Positions 32,201-41,529 of a stretch of DNA of 42,242 nt are shown here, piece by piece. The stretch's first letter is position 1. Each line of letters starts with the position of its first letter. The stretch is from positions 1 through 42,242 of the forward strand of contig JAHDHX010000006.1 in the NCBI GenBank assembly GCA_020631075.1, written 5' to 3'. A program made the position numbers and the translations under genes. The DNA comes from Candidatus Altimarinota bacterium. GTDB lineage: Bacteria > Patescibacteriota > Gracilibacteria > UBA4473. Under the pieces are notes generated by a model. The model made no database searches. It was not told the origin of the DNA and saw only the letters and a program-made list of their open reading frames with translations.

Positions 32201-32507
32201 ATAAAAATACCAGCAAGGATTTTTCCAAAAACAGCAGGAGAAAAAAGCAATCATCCACTCAGGCAAATACAGCGATCACATGAAGAAAATTCTCACCAAA
32301 AATTAACACTTTACAACAATAAACATGAGTAATAATTGTGTTAATTCTTTTTCAAATTTCATCTACACAATCTCAAATACAAACCTCTACAAAAACAAAT
32401 AATCGAACACATAACCCGAACAAACCCAATTCCCCCGACAAATTCTATTGTCCAACCACTTTTCAAGTCCTACCGTGACTAAGAAAACATTCAACCCCAC
32501 ATTTCAC
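32201..32507 (+). other. AT-rich intergenic region upstream of ftsA
   Basis: 307 bp, much more AT-rich than its surroundings and without an open reading frame. It holds an inverted repeat AATTAACAC (32301-32309) / GTGTTAATT (32338-32346) with a 28-nt loop, perhaps a regulator site or the end of the exonuclease transcript. TTCTATTGT near 32444-32452 is a poor -10 candidate for ftsA. No convincing full promoter is seen. Confidence 0.4.
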
Positions 32508-33737
32508 ATGGCCCAGTCAAACCTCTTGGTCGCGCTCGACATCGGCTCCTCCAAAATCCGCACCATCGTCGCCACCCAAGAAGACAAACGCCACGGCCTC
32601 AAGATCATTGGCGTTGGCATCTCTCCCTCCAATGGTATCCGCCGTGGGCAGGTCACCGACATCGAGGAAGCTGTCGCCAACATCACCGCCGCCCTAGAGG
32701 ACGCCGAACGCATGGCCAATGAGCCCATTCATCGCGCATACGTTTCGCTCAGCGGCCCCCATATTGAGACGTTTAACTCCAAAGGCGTCATTGCCATCAG
32801 CGGACAAAACGCCGAAATCACCGAGGATGACGTCGACCGCGTCCTCGAAGCCGCCCGAGCGGTCTCCCTCCCCGCCAACCGCGAGATCCTCCGCATCATC
32901 CCCAAGACCTTTTCCGTCGACTCTCAGCAAAGCGTCAAATACCCCGTCGGCATGACGGGCATCCGCCTTGAGGTCGAAGCCCACATCATCGCAGGGCAAA
33001 CAGGCGCCATTAAGAATCTAGAAAAATGCCTCTACCAAACAGGCATCGACGTCGAAGAAATTATCCCTTCCAGTCTCGCCTGCGCGGAGGCCGTTCTCGA
33101 CAAACGCCAAAAGGAACTCGGCGTGGTGCTCATCGAAGTCGGCGCCTGCTCGACCAACGTCGCCGTGTTTGAGGAAGGCACCGTCATCCACTCCGCAGTC
33201 ATCCCCGTCGGGGGCGAGCACGTCACAAATGACATCGCCATCGGCACCCGCAGCGCCGTCGACACCGCCGAAAAAGTCAAAATCGAATACGGCTCCTGCC
33301 TCCCAGATGAGATAAAAGACCGCGAACAAATCGACCTCTCACAGATTTCAAAGACCGACGACCACACCGTCACTAAGAAGCAAATCGCCAAAATAATCGA
33401 AGCCCGCTACCACGAGATCTTCACCATGGTTCGCGACGAGCTCTCCGCTATTGGCCGCGAAGGGATGCTACCCGCTGGGGCTGTTCTTTGCGGTGGCGCG
33501 GTCAAGATGCACGGCACCCTCGACCTCGCGCGTGAGCTCTTAAACCTCCCCGTCCAGATCGGCTTCCCGCGTGACATCGAAGGCATAACCGATCGCGTCG
33601 ACGACCCCAATTTTGCCAACGGCATCGGATTGCTCCATTTCGCCAACCGCTACGGCGTTGAGGGCTCCTTTATGAGCTTCAACTTCGGCGGTGCCTTCGG
33701 CGGCATCAAATCCTTCTTCCAGCGCTTCCTGCCCTAG
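32508..33737 (+). CDS. ftsA: Cell division protein FtsA
   Basis: 409 residues from the ATG at 32508, where MAQSNLLVALDIGSSKIRTIV gives the phosphate-1 motif of the actin fold. SHS2-type 1C domain at ~80-165, second phosphate motif LIEVGACSTNVAVFEEG (~208-224), adenosine motif LCGGAVKMHG near 330. The last residues GGIKSFFQRFLP form the amphipathic helix that holds FtsA on the membrane. FtsA is an ATP-binding actin homologue that tethers FtsZ. ftsZ follows 77 bp downstream, the usual partnership. Frames from 32448 add an unrelated N-terminus and are rejected. Confidence 0.95.
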   Translation: MAQSNLLVALDIGSSKIRTIVATQEDKRHGLKIIGVGISPSNGIRRGQVTDIEEAVANITAALEDAERMANEPIHRAYVSLSGPHIETFNSKGVIAISGQNAEITEDDVDRVLEAARAVSLPANREILRIIPKTFSVDSQQSVKYPVGMTGIRLEVEAHIIAGQTGAIKNLEKCLYQTGIDVEEIIPSSLACAEAVLDKRQKELGVVLIEVGACSTNVAVFEEGTVIHSAVIPVGGEHVTNDIAIGTRSAVDTAEKVKIEYGSCLPDEIKDREQIDLSQISKTDDHTVTKKQIAKIIEARYHEIFTMVRDELSAIGREGMLPAGAVLCGGAVKMHGTLDLARELLNLPVQIGFPRDIEGITDRVDDPNFANGIGLLHFANRYGVEGSFMSFNFGGAFGGIKSFFQRFLP

Positions 33738-33814
33738 TCATTGATTGAGACAAAGCCGTCTCCCCCTCCAGACACTTACTCACACCTTCTTCACTTCCCT
33801 CCCCCCTCCTTCCT

Positions 33815-34978
33815 ATGAAAGACCTCCTCCAATCCGCCCTCGAAGCCAAAAAGAAAGGCGACCGCAGCAAGAAAGACGCTCCCACACCTGCTGCTTCTAG
33901 CCGTGAGTTCACCCCCGCCATCGCCCCCGTGGCCAACATCAAAGTCGTCGGCGTCGGTGGCGGCGGCTGCAACGCCGTCGATCGGATGGTCAGCACCGAC
34001 TTCGCCAACGTTGAATTCATCACCATCAACACCGACGCGCAGGCCCTCTACCACTCAGGCGCCGAAGCCAAAGTGCACATCGGGCGTGAGGCCACCCGCG
34101 GGCTCGGTGCTGGGGCCAACCCCGACGTCGGCAAGGCCGCCGCCGAGGAATCATCCGAAGAAATCAAATCCGCCCTCAAGGGCTCCGACATGGTGTTTGT
34201 CACCTGCGGGCTCGGGGGAGGCACGGGCACGGGCGCGGCGCCCGTGGTGGCGGGCATCGCACGTGAGCTTGGCGCCCTGACCATCGGTGTCGTCACCCGC
34301 CCCTTCTCGTTTGAGGGTCAACTCCGCGCCAAAAAAGCCGCCAGCGGCTTCGAAGAACTCAAGAAAAACGTCGACACCCTGATAGTCATCCCCAATGACC
34401 GCATCCTGTCAATCATAGACCGCAAGACCCCCATCACCGACGCCTTCGCCGTCGTCGACGAAGTCCTCCGCCAAGGGGTCCAAGGCATAGCCGATCTCAT
34501 CACCCTCCACGGGATCGTCAACGTCGACTTCGCCGACGTCCGCTCCATCATGAGCCAAGCTGGCACCGCTTTGATGGGCATCGGCTACGGCGCTGGTGAA
34601 ACCCGCGCCGTCGACGCCGCCCGCGCCGCGATCGAGTCCCCCCTCCTTGACCAGTCTATCGACGGCGCCAAGGGCATCCTCTTCAACATCACTGGTGGCG
34701 AAGACCTCTCTATGTACGAAGTCGACGAAGCCGCCAAAATCATCACCGAGGCCGCCGACCCCGAAGCCAACATAATCTTCGGTTCGGTCATCAACCCCAA
34801 CTACAACGGCGAAATGAAAGTAACCGTCATCGCCACGGGCTTCTCAGACGAAGAAAAGAAAAAACCAGGGCACGCCTCCCTCATGCGTCAGAGCTTCAGC
34901 CTGGACAAAAAACCCACCACCAGCCCAGAGTCAGACCTCGAAACCCCCGCCTTCCTGCGGAATAAGCTCCGACGTTAG
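33815..34978 (+). CDS. ftsZ: Cell division protein FtsZ
   Basis: 387 residues. The GTPase domain starts at ~42 ([17 protein letters not shown]), with tubulin signature [13 protein letters not shown] at ~132-144 and the T7-loop region [22 protein letters not shown] (~240-262) carrying the catalytic Asp. A ~30-residue N-terminal extension is Lys/Ala-rich. A short linker leads to the conserved tail [12 protein letters not shown], the peptide that binds FtsA and other division proteins. FtsZ polymerises into the division ring. Codons nearly all end in C. Confidence 0.97.
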   Translation: MKDLLQSALEAKKKGDRSKKDAPTPAASSREFTPAIAPVANIKVVGVGGGGCNAVDRMVSTDFANVEFITINTDAQALYHSGAEAKVHIGREATRGLGAGANPDVGKAAAEESSEEIKSALKGSDMVFVTCGLGGGTGTGAAPVVAGIARELGALTIGVVTRPFSFEGQLRAKKAASGFEELKKNVDTLIVIPNDRILSIIDRKTPITDAFAVVDEVLRQGVQGIADLITLHGIVNVDFADVRSIMSQAGTALMGIGYGAGETRAVDAARAAIESPLLDQSIDGAKGILFNITGGEDLSMYEVDEAAKIITEAADPEANIIFGSVINPNYNGEMKVTVIATGFSDEEKKKPGHASLMRQSFSLDKKPTTSPESDLETPAFLRNKLRR

Positions 34979-35005
34979 TTGTAGGAAACTACCAACATAA
35001 ACTTT

Positions 35006-35035
35006 ACAAAGACCTCTGCCAACAGAGGTCTTTGT
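35006..35035 (+). terminator. Hairpin terminator after ftsZ
   Basis: ACAAAGACCTCTG and CAGAGGTCTTTGT pair perfectly (13 bp) around CCAA, 27 bp after the ftsZ stop. The T-run is within the stem (TCTTTGTGT), so termination strength is uncertain. Confidence 0.65.
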
Positions 35036-35055
35036 GTATGGCGAATAACAATAAC

Positions 35056-35245
35056 TAGGTAGTGTTAACATAAACGGTCTCGCAACAAAAATAGGAGGTT
35101 TTTTGTGAGGGTAGTGCGAGGTTTGTAAAAGGTACCTTCGTACCTTTTACAGTTCTCAATCGCACCCTCGCGAAAAAGATTCATTTTTGTTCGAGACTTT
35201 TTTCAATCTATTACTTCACTTTCACCGTTATGTTAACACTACCTA
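35056..35245 (+). mobile_element. Foldback MITE, copy 2 (complete)
   Basis: 190 bp with TA at each end (probable target duplication) and terminal inverted repeats GGTAGTGTTAACATAA / TTATGTTAACACTACC. The interior is an imperfect palindrome centred on GTAAAAGGTAC-CTTC-GTACCTTTTAC. It encodes nothing. TA target and short TIR fit elements mobilised by IS630/Tc1-mariner-type transposases; no such transposase is in the window. It lies between the ftsZ terminator and argS. Confidence 0.9.
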
Positions 35246-35297
35246 AAAACACAACCCAAGTTGCCCCCCTTCCCCCCTCGCCCTATCCTCCTGCTCG

Positions 35298-36986
35298 ATG
35301 AAAACTCTCCTCCAGCAATACCTCCAACAGCACTACCACCCCACCGACACGGGCCTGATAGAAATGCGCCCCGTCCCCAAAGGCCAAACAGGCGACCTCG
35401 CCTTGAGTTTTTTTGCCCTAGCCAAGCGTGATAAAACCTCCCCCGTCCAGCTCGCCCAACAGGTACAGTCCAGCCTCGCTGACTGCGATCTGATCGCCGA
35501 GAGCACCATCGCTGGCCCCTATCTCAATGTCACCTTTGCTCCAGCCGTATTTTTCACCACCGCGCTGCAAACCCCCCTCACCGTGTCCGACCGGGCGGGC
35601 GAGGTCATCACCGTCGAGTACTCCAGCCCAAATACAAACAAACCCCTCCACCTCGGCCATATGCGCAACCACGCCCTCGGGCTCTCCGTTTCGCGCCTAC
35701 TCGCCGCCAACGGCGCCACCGTCCACCCAGTCTGCATTGTCAATGACCGCGGAGTGCATATCTGCAAATCCATGCTCGCCTACCAGCGACTCGGCCAAGA
35801 CGAAACCCCCACCGACACAGGCGAGAAGCCTGACCACTTCGTCGGGCGGTACTACGTCGCCTACGAAAAGCTCTCCAAACAAGACCCCACCCTCGAAGCC
35901 GAAGTCCAAGCCATGCTGGTGCAGTGGGAAGCAGGCGACCCAGAGGTGGTTGCCCTCTGGCGCCAGATGAATGACTGGACGCTCAGCGGACACACCGCCA
36001 CTTACGCCCGCCAAGGGGTCGAATTCACTAAACAATACTTTGAATCCGAAACCTACCTCGCGGGCAAAGACATCGCCCAGACAGGGCTAAAAAGTGGCAC
36101 CTTTTACCAGCGCGAAGACGGCGCCATCTGCATCGACCTCCAAGCCCAAAACCTCGGCCAAAAAGTGATCCTCCGACCCAACGGCACGTCTGTGTATGTC
36201 ACCCAAGACCTCGCCCTGGCCGTCCAGCGCAAGGCCGAATTCAACACCACCGAGATGATCTACGTCGTCGCCGACGAGCAAAACTACCACTTTCAGGTAC
36301 TCTTTGCCTCTCTCTCTGCCCTGGGGTTGATCTCCGCCGAGCACCTCACCCACCTCGCCTACGGCCTCGTTAATCTCCCCGACGGCCGCATGAAGTCCCG
36401 CGAAGGCAACGTCGTCGACGCCGACCACCTCATGGACGAGCTCTCCGCCAACGCCCTCACCCAGATCACCGCCCGTCACCCCGACCTCCCAGTCGAGCAG
36501 GCCCACACCCTCGCCGAGCAGATCATGAACGCCGCCTGGAAGTTTTACCTCCTCACAGTGTCCCCACGCAAAACCATGACCTTCGACGCTCAGCAGTCCA
36601 TCGCCTTTGAGGGCGCCACTGGCCCCTACCTGCAATACGCAGGTGTCCGCCTCCGTTCCATCTTCCGCAAAGCCGAGCTCGACATCAGTGGCCGCCTCAC
36701 TCCCGAGGTGGAGTTTTTCACCTCAGCCGAAAAACCCCTCGGCGTCAAAATCCTCGAATTTCCATCCGTGCTACGCCGCGCCGCCGACCAGCACAACCCC
36801 ACCTACCTCACCACCTACCTCCTCGAGCTCGCCCAAGCCTGGTCCAGCTACTACGCTGGCCACTCCATCTTGCAGGCCGAAACCGACGGCCTACGGCTCG
36901 CCCGCCTGGCCCTCGCACAGAAAGTCTACACCGTGCTGGAGCAAGGCCTCTCCCTTTTGAGTATCGAGATCCCCGAACGAATGTAG
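35298..36986 (+). CDS. argS: Arginyl-tRNA synthetase
   Basis: 562 residues, usual length. N-terminal additional domain (~1-95), then the class I catalytic core with HLGHMRN (HIGH motif, ~118) preceded by VEYSSPNTNKPLH, and GRMKSREGNVV near 360 in the KMSKS position. The DALR anticodon-binding domain at the C-terminus ends in IEIPERM, like most ArgRS. It charges tRNA-Arg with arginine. Separate transcription is likely because the MITE and the ftsZ terminator lie upstream. Confidence 0.96.
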   Translation: MKTLLQQYLQQHYHPTDTGLIEMRPVPKGQTGDLALSFFALAKRDKTSPVQLAQQVQSSLADCDLIAESTIAGPYLNVTFAPAVFFTTALQTPLTVSDRAGEVITVEYSSPNTNKPLHLGHMRNHALGLSVSRLLAANGATVHPVCIVNDRGVHICKSMLAYQRLGQDETPTDTGEKPDHFVGRYYVAYEKLSKQDPTLEAEVQAMLVQWEAGDPEVVALWRQMNDWTLSGHTATYARQGVEFTKQYFESETYLAGKDIAQTGLKSGTFYQREDGAICIDLQAQNLGQKVILRPNGTSVYVTQDLALAVQRKAEFNTTEMIYVVADEQNYHFQVLFASLSALGLISAEHLTHLAYGLVNLPDGRMKSREGNVVDADHLMDELSANALTQITARHPDLPVEQAHTLAEQIMNAAWKFYLLTVSPRKTMTFDAQQSIAFEGATGPYLQYAGVRLRSIFRKAELDISGRLTPEVEFFTSAEKPLGVKILEFPSVLRRAADQHNPTYLTTYLLELAQAWSSYYAGHSILQAETDGLRLARLALAQKVYTVLEQGLSLLSIEIPERM

Positions 36987-37041
36987 CCAAAGCCATACTT
37001 CTTTTAATACAGCAGTATCAAGCCACAGCAACTGCGCTACT

Positions 37042-39375
37042 CTACGCACTCTTCTCACCCACGGTCAGATACTCAGGAATGAATTTCCCAGATAGAATTT
37101 CACCTCGCCCCCGCAGCAACGGCAAGTCACTCACCGCAATTTTTCCCACATAGAGCTCTGCCAGGTTCCCTCCCCGCGCCACAAAACGCTCTATGTCCAG
37201 CAACCCACGGAAATACAACGAATCCTTGGTAAACACTCCCCCGCGACTGGTGTCACGCAGCCCGCGTTTGGCTTTCAGGCAATGCTTCCACGCCAGTTCT
37301 GGCGGCAGTTCATACGTCTCCCTCAGGGTCAGGTATAAATCCCGAAACCCCATGTCCCGCCCCAGATAAATCGCCACCACGTGCAACGCAGGGCTGAGAT
37401 ACTTCCACCCCAGCGCCAGCCCCAGCTGGTTTTGGTTATACACCGCCAGTCCTTCCTCTGTCTGCAAGTACCCCGCCGTCCCCCGACGCAGCAGCGCATA
37501 CGGCTGGCGTCGTCCATTTTCATACCGAAACACATGGGTCGCCACCTCGTGCGCCATCAGCGCCCGCAGTCGGTTTCGGCGAAAGGTCGCCCCCGCCTTA
37601 AAGAGGATCACGTTGCGTTTGGTCACCTGCATATCGGCCACCGTGTTGTCGATCACTTTCAGCTGCCAGTGCCCCAATTTATACTGCCGTAGGTACGCCT
37701 CCGTCGCCTTCATCGCTTGCTTCAGCGACCACTCCTCACTGTCATCTGCCACCAGCGGGCGACTACTGGCCAGTCTCTCGCTGGCCCGACGGTGCACATT
37801 CCCCGTCACCGTGCCATACACCGCTTCCGCCGCCGCCGCAAAACCCTCCGTGCCCACCATTTCTATCATCGTCAAGGTATGCTCTATCTCTCGTACCTTA
37901 CGGGCATAAAGGGGCACCAAAGGATGGTCAAACTCTAACGGCAATTTTTTCAGGTCACGACGCAAACCGTCGATGTCTAAGCTCCGCTCCCGATACACCC
38001 ACTGCGGGTCAAACCCACCCCCACCGAGGAAAAGCTCCCGCTGCTCTTCTATATTTTGCGGGTTGATGTGACTCAGCACTTTAATCTCTTTGGCTATTTC
38101 TTCAAGTTTTTCGTCTAAACTCGTCAGACGCTTACTCTGCGTCTGTTCTCGCATCAGGGTCGGCGCTGCCAGTGGCTTGCGCGGGTCGAGGTAAAATTGC
38201 CCCAGCTCACGCAGGCTCAGCCTCATCCCCACCCCCGGGGGCAACTCGGCGATCTCCACCGGCAGTTTGAGACGCTCGCCCCCCAGCGCAATGTCCGCAA
38301 TCGGCTTGCTGTACCCCTCTACATTGATCTGGTGCCCCCCAGGTTCGAGGCTCATCTGCGCCAGCAACGTCAACGTCTTGCCCTCGTTGTACAGCTCTAT
38401 GTACTCCTCTGGCCCCACCACTGGTCGGTCCAGGGTTGACTCCGCTTCCCCCCCCGCTCGCTGCCGAAACAGTTGCTGCGCTATCTGCACCCCTTCCTCC
38501 GCCGAGTGGATGGTCAAATCTTCCACCTTGTTGAGCCGCGCTTTGAGCGGCACCTTATTCGCGATCTGGATTTTAAGCCCCGCCCGCGCGTTGAGTTCCA
38601 GCACCTTCACCCCCTGCGGGGTCAGCACCATGTCCACCCCCAGATAGCCAATGTCACTGAGCGTCTGCACCCGACTCGCCGTCAGCAGCACCTCCTGCCA
38701 GTGCGGCACCGTGAATCCCACCGCACTCACACCGTTGGGCATCTTTCGTATATATTTTTTATAATACGCCCCCCCGGTCGTTTGGCCCGTGGCAATGTCA
38801 ACCCCCAGTGCCACCGCCCCCAGCTCCATATTCGCTTTCCCCTCTGACTCATACGTCGGCACCCGCACCATCGCCAGCACTGGCACTCGGTTAAAGACAA
38901 TCACGCGGATATCAGGCAAACCCACCTCACAGAGTGTCGCCAGCTCACGGTGCATCTCCAGCCGCTCTTCGATGATCACCCTATCCCCCACCCCACTTAT
39001 CGAATACTTCCCCTCCAAGATCTCTATACAGTGGCGAAACATCTGGTCACGGCTCACCTTGCGGCCACTGGCCGTCACCCACCCCGTTGGTGTCCCTTCG
39101 GTTATGACGAGGATCCCCCCACCCCCAAACCCCTTGTTCGGTTTCAGCACAAAGCTCTCTGGCAACGCATCCCAAAACTCTGGTGTCAGCTGTTGGTACT
39201 TACTCACCACGTGGTACAGCTTCGCCACCCCCACCCCCCGCGACTCCAGAAACTGCTTCGTGTAAAGCTTATTATCCGCAAACCGCTTTGATTCTGGTGA
39301 ATTATAACGCGAGATATACTGCAGATTACGGGCATTCATGCCCAAAATCCCCGAAGCCTGTCGCCAGAAACTCAT
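37042..39375 (-). CDS. Fusion of ATP-grasp (alpha-L-glutamate ligase-like) and QEGLA-type metallopeptidase (DUF1704/MATCAP-like)
   Basis: 777 residues. Residues ~1-300 are an ATP-grasp ligase of the RimK-related 'alpha-L-glutamate ligase-like' group: FVLKPNKGFGGGGILVI at ~75-91, RVIIEERL near 132, DIRVIVFN, and the metal-binding end GVDMVLTPQGVKVLELNARAGL (~243-264). A linker follows to ~400. The C-terminal ~370 residues match the QEGLA-motif family (TIGR02421/DUF1704): HEVATH at 609-614 (HExxxH zinc site) and TEEGLA at 639-644. Human MATCAP tyrosine carboxypeptidase belongs to this family. In other bacteria the two parts are separate genes next to a 7TM transglutaminase-like gene, matching the upstream neighbour here. 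Starts within the neighbour's stop (ATGA). Probable peptide-bond-forming and peptide-trimming enzyme. Confidence 0.85.
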   Translation of the reverse strand: MSFWRQASGILGMNARNLQYISRYNSPESKRFADNKLYTKQFLESRGVGVAKLYHVVSKYQQLTPEFWDALPESFVLKPNKGFGGGGILVITEGTPTGWVTASGRKVSRDQMFRHCIEILEGKYSISGVGDRVIIEERLEMHRELATLCEVGLPDIRVIVFNRVPVLAMVRVPTYESEGKANMELGAVALGVDIATGQTTGGAYYKKYIRKMPNGVSAVGFTVPHWQEVLLTASRVQTLSDIGYLGVDMVLTPQGVKVLELNARAGLKIQIANKVPLKARLNKVEDLTIHSAEEGVQIAQQLFRQRAGGEAESTLDRPVVGPEEYIELYNEGKTLTLLAQMSLEPGGHQINVEGYSKPIADIALGGERLKLPVEIAELPPGVGMRLSLRELGQFYLDPRKPLAAPTLMREQTQSKRLTSLDEKLEEIAKEIKVLSHINPQNIEEQRELFLGGGGFDPQWVYRERSLDIDGLRRDLKKLPLEFDHPLVPLYARKVREIEHTLTMIEMVGTEGFAAAAEAVYGTVTGNVHRRASERLASSRPLVADDSEEWSLKQAMKATEAYLRQYKLGHWQLKVIDNTVADMQVTKRNVILFKAGATFRRNRLRALMAHEVATHVFRYENGRRQPYALLRRGTAGYLQTEEGLAVYNQNQLGLALGWKYLSPALHVVAIYLGRDMGFRDLYLTLRETYELPPELAWKHCLKAKRGLRDTSRGGVFTKDSLYFRGLLDIERFVARGGNLAELYVGKIAVSDLPLLRGRGEILSGKFIPEYLTVGEKSA

Positions 39376-40955
39376 TCTTCGCTGGTCCCTTCATCAAACA
39401 GTGCCCGAAACTTCAGGTACTCACTCAACCGCAACCCAGTGTATTGCCCCAAAGCATAGTTGAGTATAATCGGCGCTAAGATCCACTCTGGTTTTGACAG
39501 CACCAGACTCTTCACCAAAGGCCACGTCACGAGCAGATACCCCACGATCGCCACCAACACAGTTTCCCCCGCCGTGATGGCCGCCTTTTTGACTCCACCC
39601 GTCGACTGCGCCGCCAAGAATTTCTCCGACACCGTCGCCATCACCAGCATGGGGAAGATCGCCAGCGACAGGTCAAGCGATGTCCCGATAGCGACCGCCA
39701 GCGCCAGCACCAGAAAGAACGACAACGCCAGCACACTGAGCGTTAAGCTCACCTTGGGGATGTACAAAATCTCCACCCGAGCAAACACCAGACGGATCAG
39801 GAGACTCACCGCCAAGATTACCGCAAAGACCAATAAGCCAAATTCCAGCCCCAGCACGAGGAAGCTCACCCCGAGCATCAAGGGCGTAAACACCCCAAAG
39901 GTCGACACCCCCACAAACTGCCGAAAAAAGGAAATCACCACCGCAATAAACGGCACCGCTAAGAGCAGATAGACGACGTTCTGCGAGATTCCATTCGCCA
40001 CAAAGTGCGACAACAAACGAGAAATAACCAAGAGCGGATTCGTTTTCAGTCGCTCATCGACGACCAGATACTCTATCCCCCGCTCTGTCAGCGAGTCCTG
40101 CAGGCTCAGTCTATCCCCCGTGCGAAAGATCGCCCCCAAGGCGTCACTCCGCGTCAGCAAGATCGCCGCTGGCCCCACCGTCGCAAAGACAGGCTGCACC
40201 AGCTTCTGCGCTTGGCTGAGAGGAGTTTCCGTCAGCGCCACCCACAGCTTCCCTTTCGGGTCAAACTTCGCTTCGGTGCTCGTCCGCTGCCACAGTTGCC
40301 CAAACGCCTGCGCATCGTCCAGCGGCCCCGCCGCCCAGATCACCGTGTCACTCTCCCGCAACGTTTCCCAGTTTTCTTGATACAACCGTTCATACGCCTC
40401 TTCCGTGCTAAACCCCGAAGCCCCCACCGGCACCTCCAGCTGTCGCAGCCAAAACCCCATCGACTCCGCTTGGTCGATAAGGTTTCGCTGCGCAGTGTCT
40501 GCCCCCGCCGTAATGATCACCCCCCGACGGTTATACACCGTCACCACTCGCTTCACGGACTCAGCAAAGTCCCCCTGCGTCACCCGCAGCGTCACTTCAT
40601 AGCGCCCAGGCGCGGTGTAGACATATTCCACATTTTTTCCACTTTCCACACCTTGTCCCACCCCGAAATCCCACTGGTACTCCACCGTCCCCGCGGCCGG
40701 GTTTTCCACCGTGGTGTTCCCCGCATCAAACACCATGCCTTCCCCGAGCCGCACATAGTCATTCGCCGTGATCGACGGCCGCACCGCCCGCGACTTCGCC
40801 GTCACCGCAAAGGCTTCTGACGCCACTCGCCGTTGTGATTCCAGTGTTGGCGGTGTTTCTATTTCTGCCTCATCCGCCTGCGCACACACCCCTCCCCCCT
40901 CCAGAGAGAAGGACAAGACCAGTCCCAGCCAACACAGAGTTTTCCACCGTTTCAT
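39372..40955 (-). CDS. Signal peptide, PKD-like and 7TM (transglutaminase-associated) membrane protein
   Basis: 527 residues from the ATG at 40955. Signal peptide at 1-26 (KRWKTLCWLGLVLSFSL). PKD-like beta domain at ~58-145, with AGTVEYQWDFG and YTAPGRYEVTLRV. An alpha/beta domain of unknown type at ~147-310. Then about seven membrane helices at ~325-505, with GVSTFGVFTPLMLGVSF and ALGQYTGLRLSEYLKFR, signatures of the 7TM region usually fused to an inactive transglutaminase domain (PF14402). That domain is not recognisable here; PKD plus the alpha/beta domain take its place. It is co-transcribed with the downstream ATP-grasp/peptidase fusion through a 4-bp overlap, so it is probably its membrane partner. 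A GTG at 40958 is an alternative start. Confidence 0.8.
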   Translation of the reverse strand: MKRWKTLCWLGLVLSFSLEGGGVCAQADEAEIETPPTLESQRRVASEAFAVTAKSRAVRPSITANDYVRLGEGMVFDAGNTTVENPAAGTVEYQWDFGVGQGVESGKNVEYVYTAPGRYEVTLRVTQGDFAESVKRVVTVYNRRGVIITAGADTAQRNLIDQAESMGFWLRQLEVPVGASGFSTEEAYERLYQENWETLRESDTVIWAAGPLDDAQAFGQLWQRTSTEAKFDPKGKLWVALTETPLSQAQKLVQPVFATVGPAAILLTRSDALGAIFRTGDRLSLQDSLTERGIEYLVVDERLKTNPLLVISRLLSHFVANGISQNVVYLLLAVPFIAVVISFFRQFVGVSTFGVFTPLMLGVSFLVLGLEFGLLVFAVILAVSLLIRLVFARVEILYIPKVSLTLSVLALSFFLVLALAVAIGTSLDLSLAIFPMLVMATVSEKFLAAQSTGGVKKAAITAGETVLVAIVGYLLVTWPLVKSLVLSKPEWILAPIILNYALGQYTGLRLSEYLKFRALFDEGTSEE

Positions 40956-40963
40956 CACCTTGC

Positions 40964-40991
40964 AGTATCACCTTTCACTGCCTGCTGTCCA
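40964..40991 (-). promoter_or_regulatory. Promoter of the 7TM/ATP-grasp operon
   Basis: Minus strand: TGGACA (40991-40986), 16-bp spacer, GATACT (40969-40964). Eight nt lie between the -10 and the ATG at 40955, again almost leaderless; AAGGTG directly before the start is too close to be a normal Shine-Dalgarno. Confidence 0.45.
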
Positions 40992-41097
40992 GTTTTCCAC
41001 AAGACAGCAACTGACAATTGTGTGCCCCCTCGCCAAAACCACCACCATGCACTACACTTTTGCTGACAACTCCCTCTCCTGTAGCCCCTCCCCTCCT

Positions 41098-41529
41098 ATG
41101 CTCGTCCGCTGCCACCGTATCGACAAATCCCTCCCCCTCCCCAGCTTCGCCACCGCTGGGTCGTGCGGGTTTGACTTCTACGCCCGCCATGACACCACCG
41201 TCCCCCCAGGGCAGATTGCCCTCATCCCCAGCAACCTCATCATCGAGTGCCCCGAAGGCTACGCCCTTCTCATCACTCCCCGCTCTTCCCTCCCGCGCAA
41301 GACAGGGCTCACGTTTCCGCATTCCATCGGCGTCATCGACCGTGACTACTGCGGCCCTGATGACGAGATCATGCTCCAAGTACACAACTCCACCAATCAG
41401 CCCATCACCGTCGAGCGCGGCACTCGCCTCGCCCAGGGGCTCTTTGTCGCTGTGGCCCAGCCACAGTTTGCAGAAACCGCCCTCACCACCCAGACCTCAC
41501 GGGGCGGATTTGGCTCCACTGGGGCATGA
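41098..41529 (+). CDS. dut: dUTPase (dUTP diphosphatase)
   Basis: 143 residues from ATG 41098. All five trimeric dUTPase motifs are present: AGSCGFDFYA (1), PRSSLPRKTG (2), GVIDRDYCGPDDE (3, catalytic Asp), RGTRLAQGLF (4) and RGGFGSTG (5, C-terminal arm). It hydrolyses dUTP to dUMP, keeping uracil out of DNA and supplying thymidylate synthesis. The ATG at 41047 would add 17 residues without family similarity; 41098 fits the family N-terminus (LVRCHRIDKSLPLPSFAT). The stop TGA overlaps the tilS start (ATGA). Confidence 0.93.
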   Translation: MLVRCHRIDKSLPLPSFATAGSCGFDFYARHDTTVPPGQIALIPSNLIIECPEGYALLITPRSSLPRKTGLTFPHSIGVIDRDYCGPDDEIMLQVHNSTNQPITVERGTRLAQGLFVAVAQPQFAETALTTQTSRGGFGSTGA

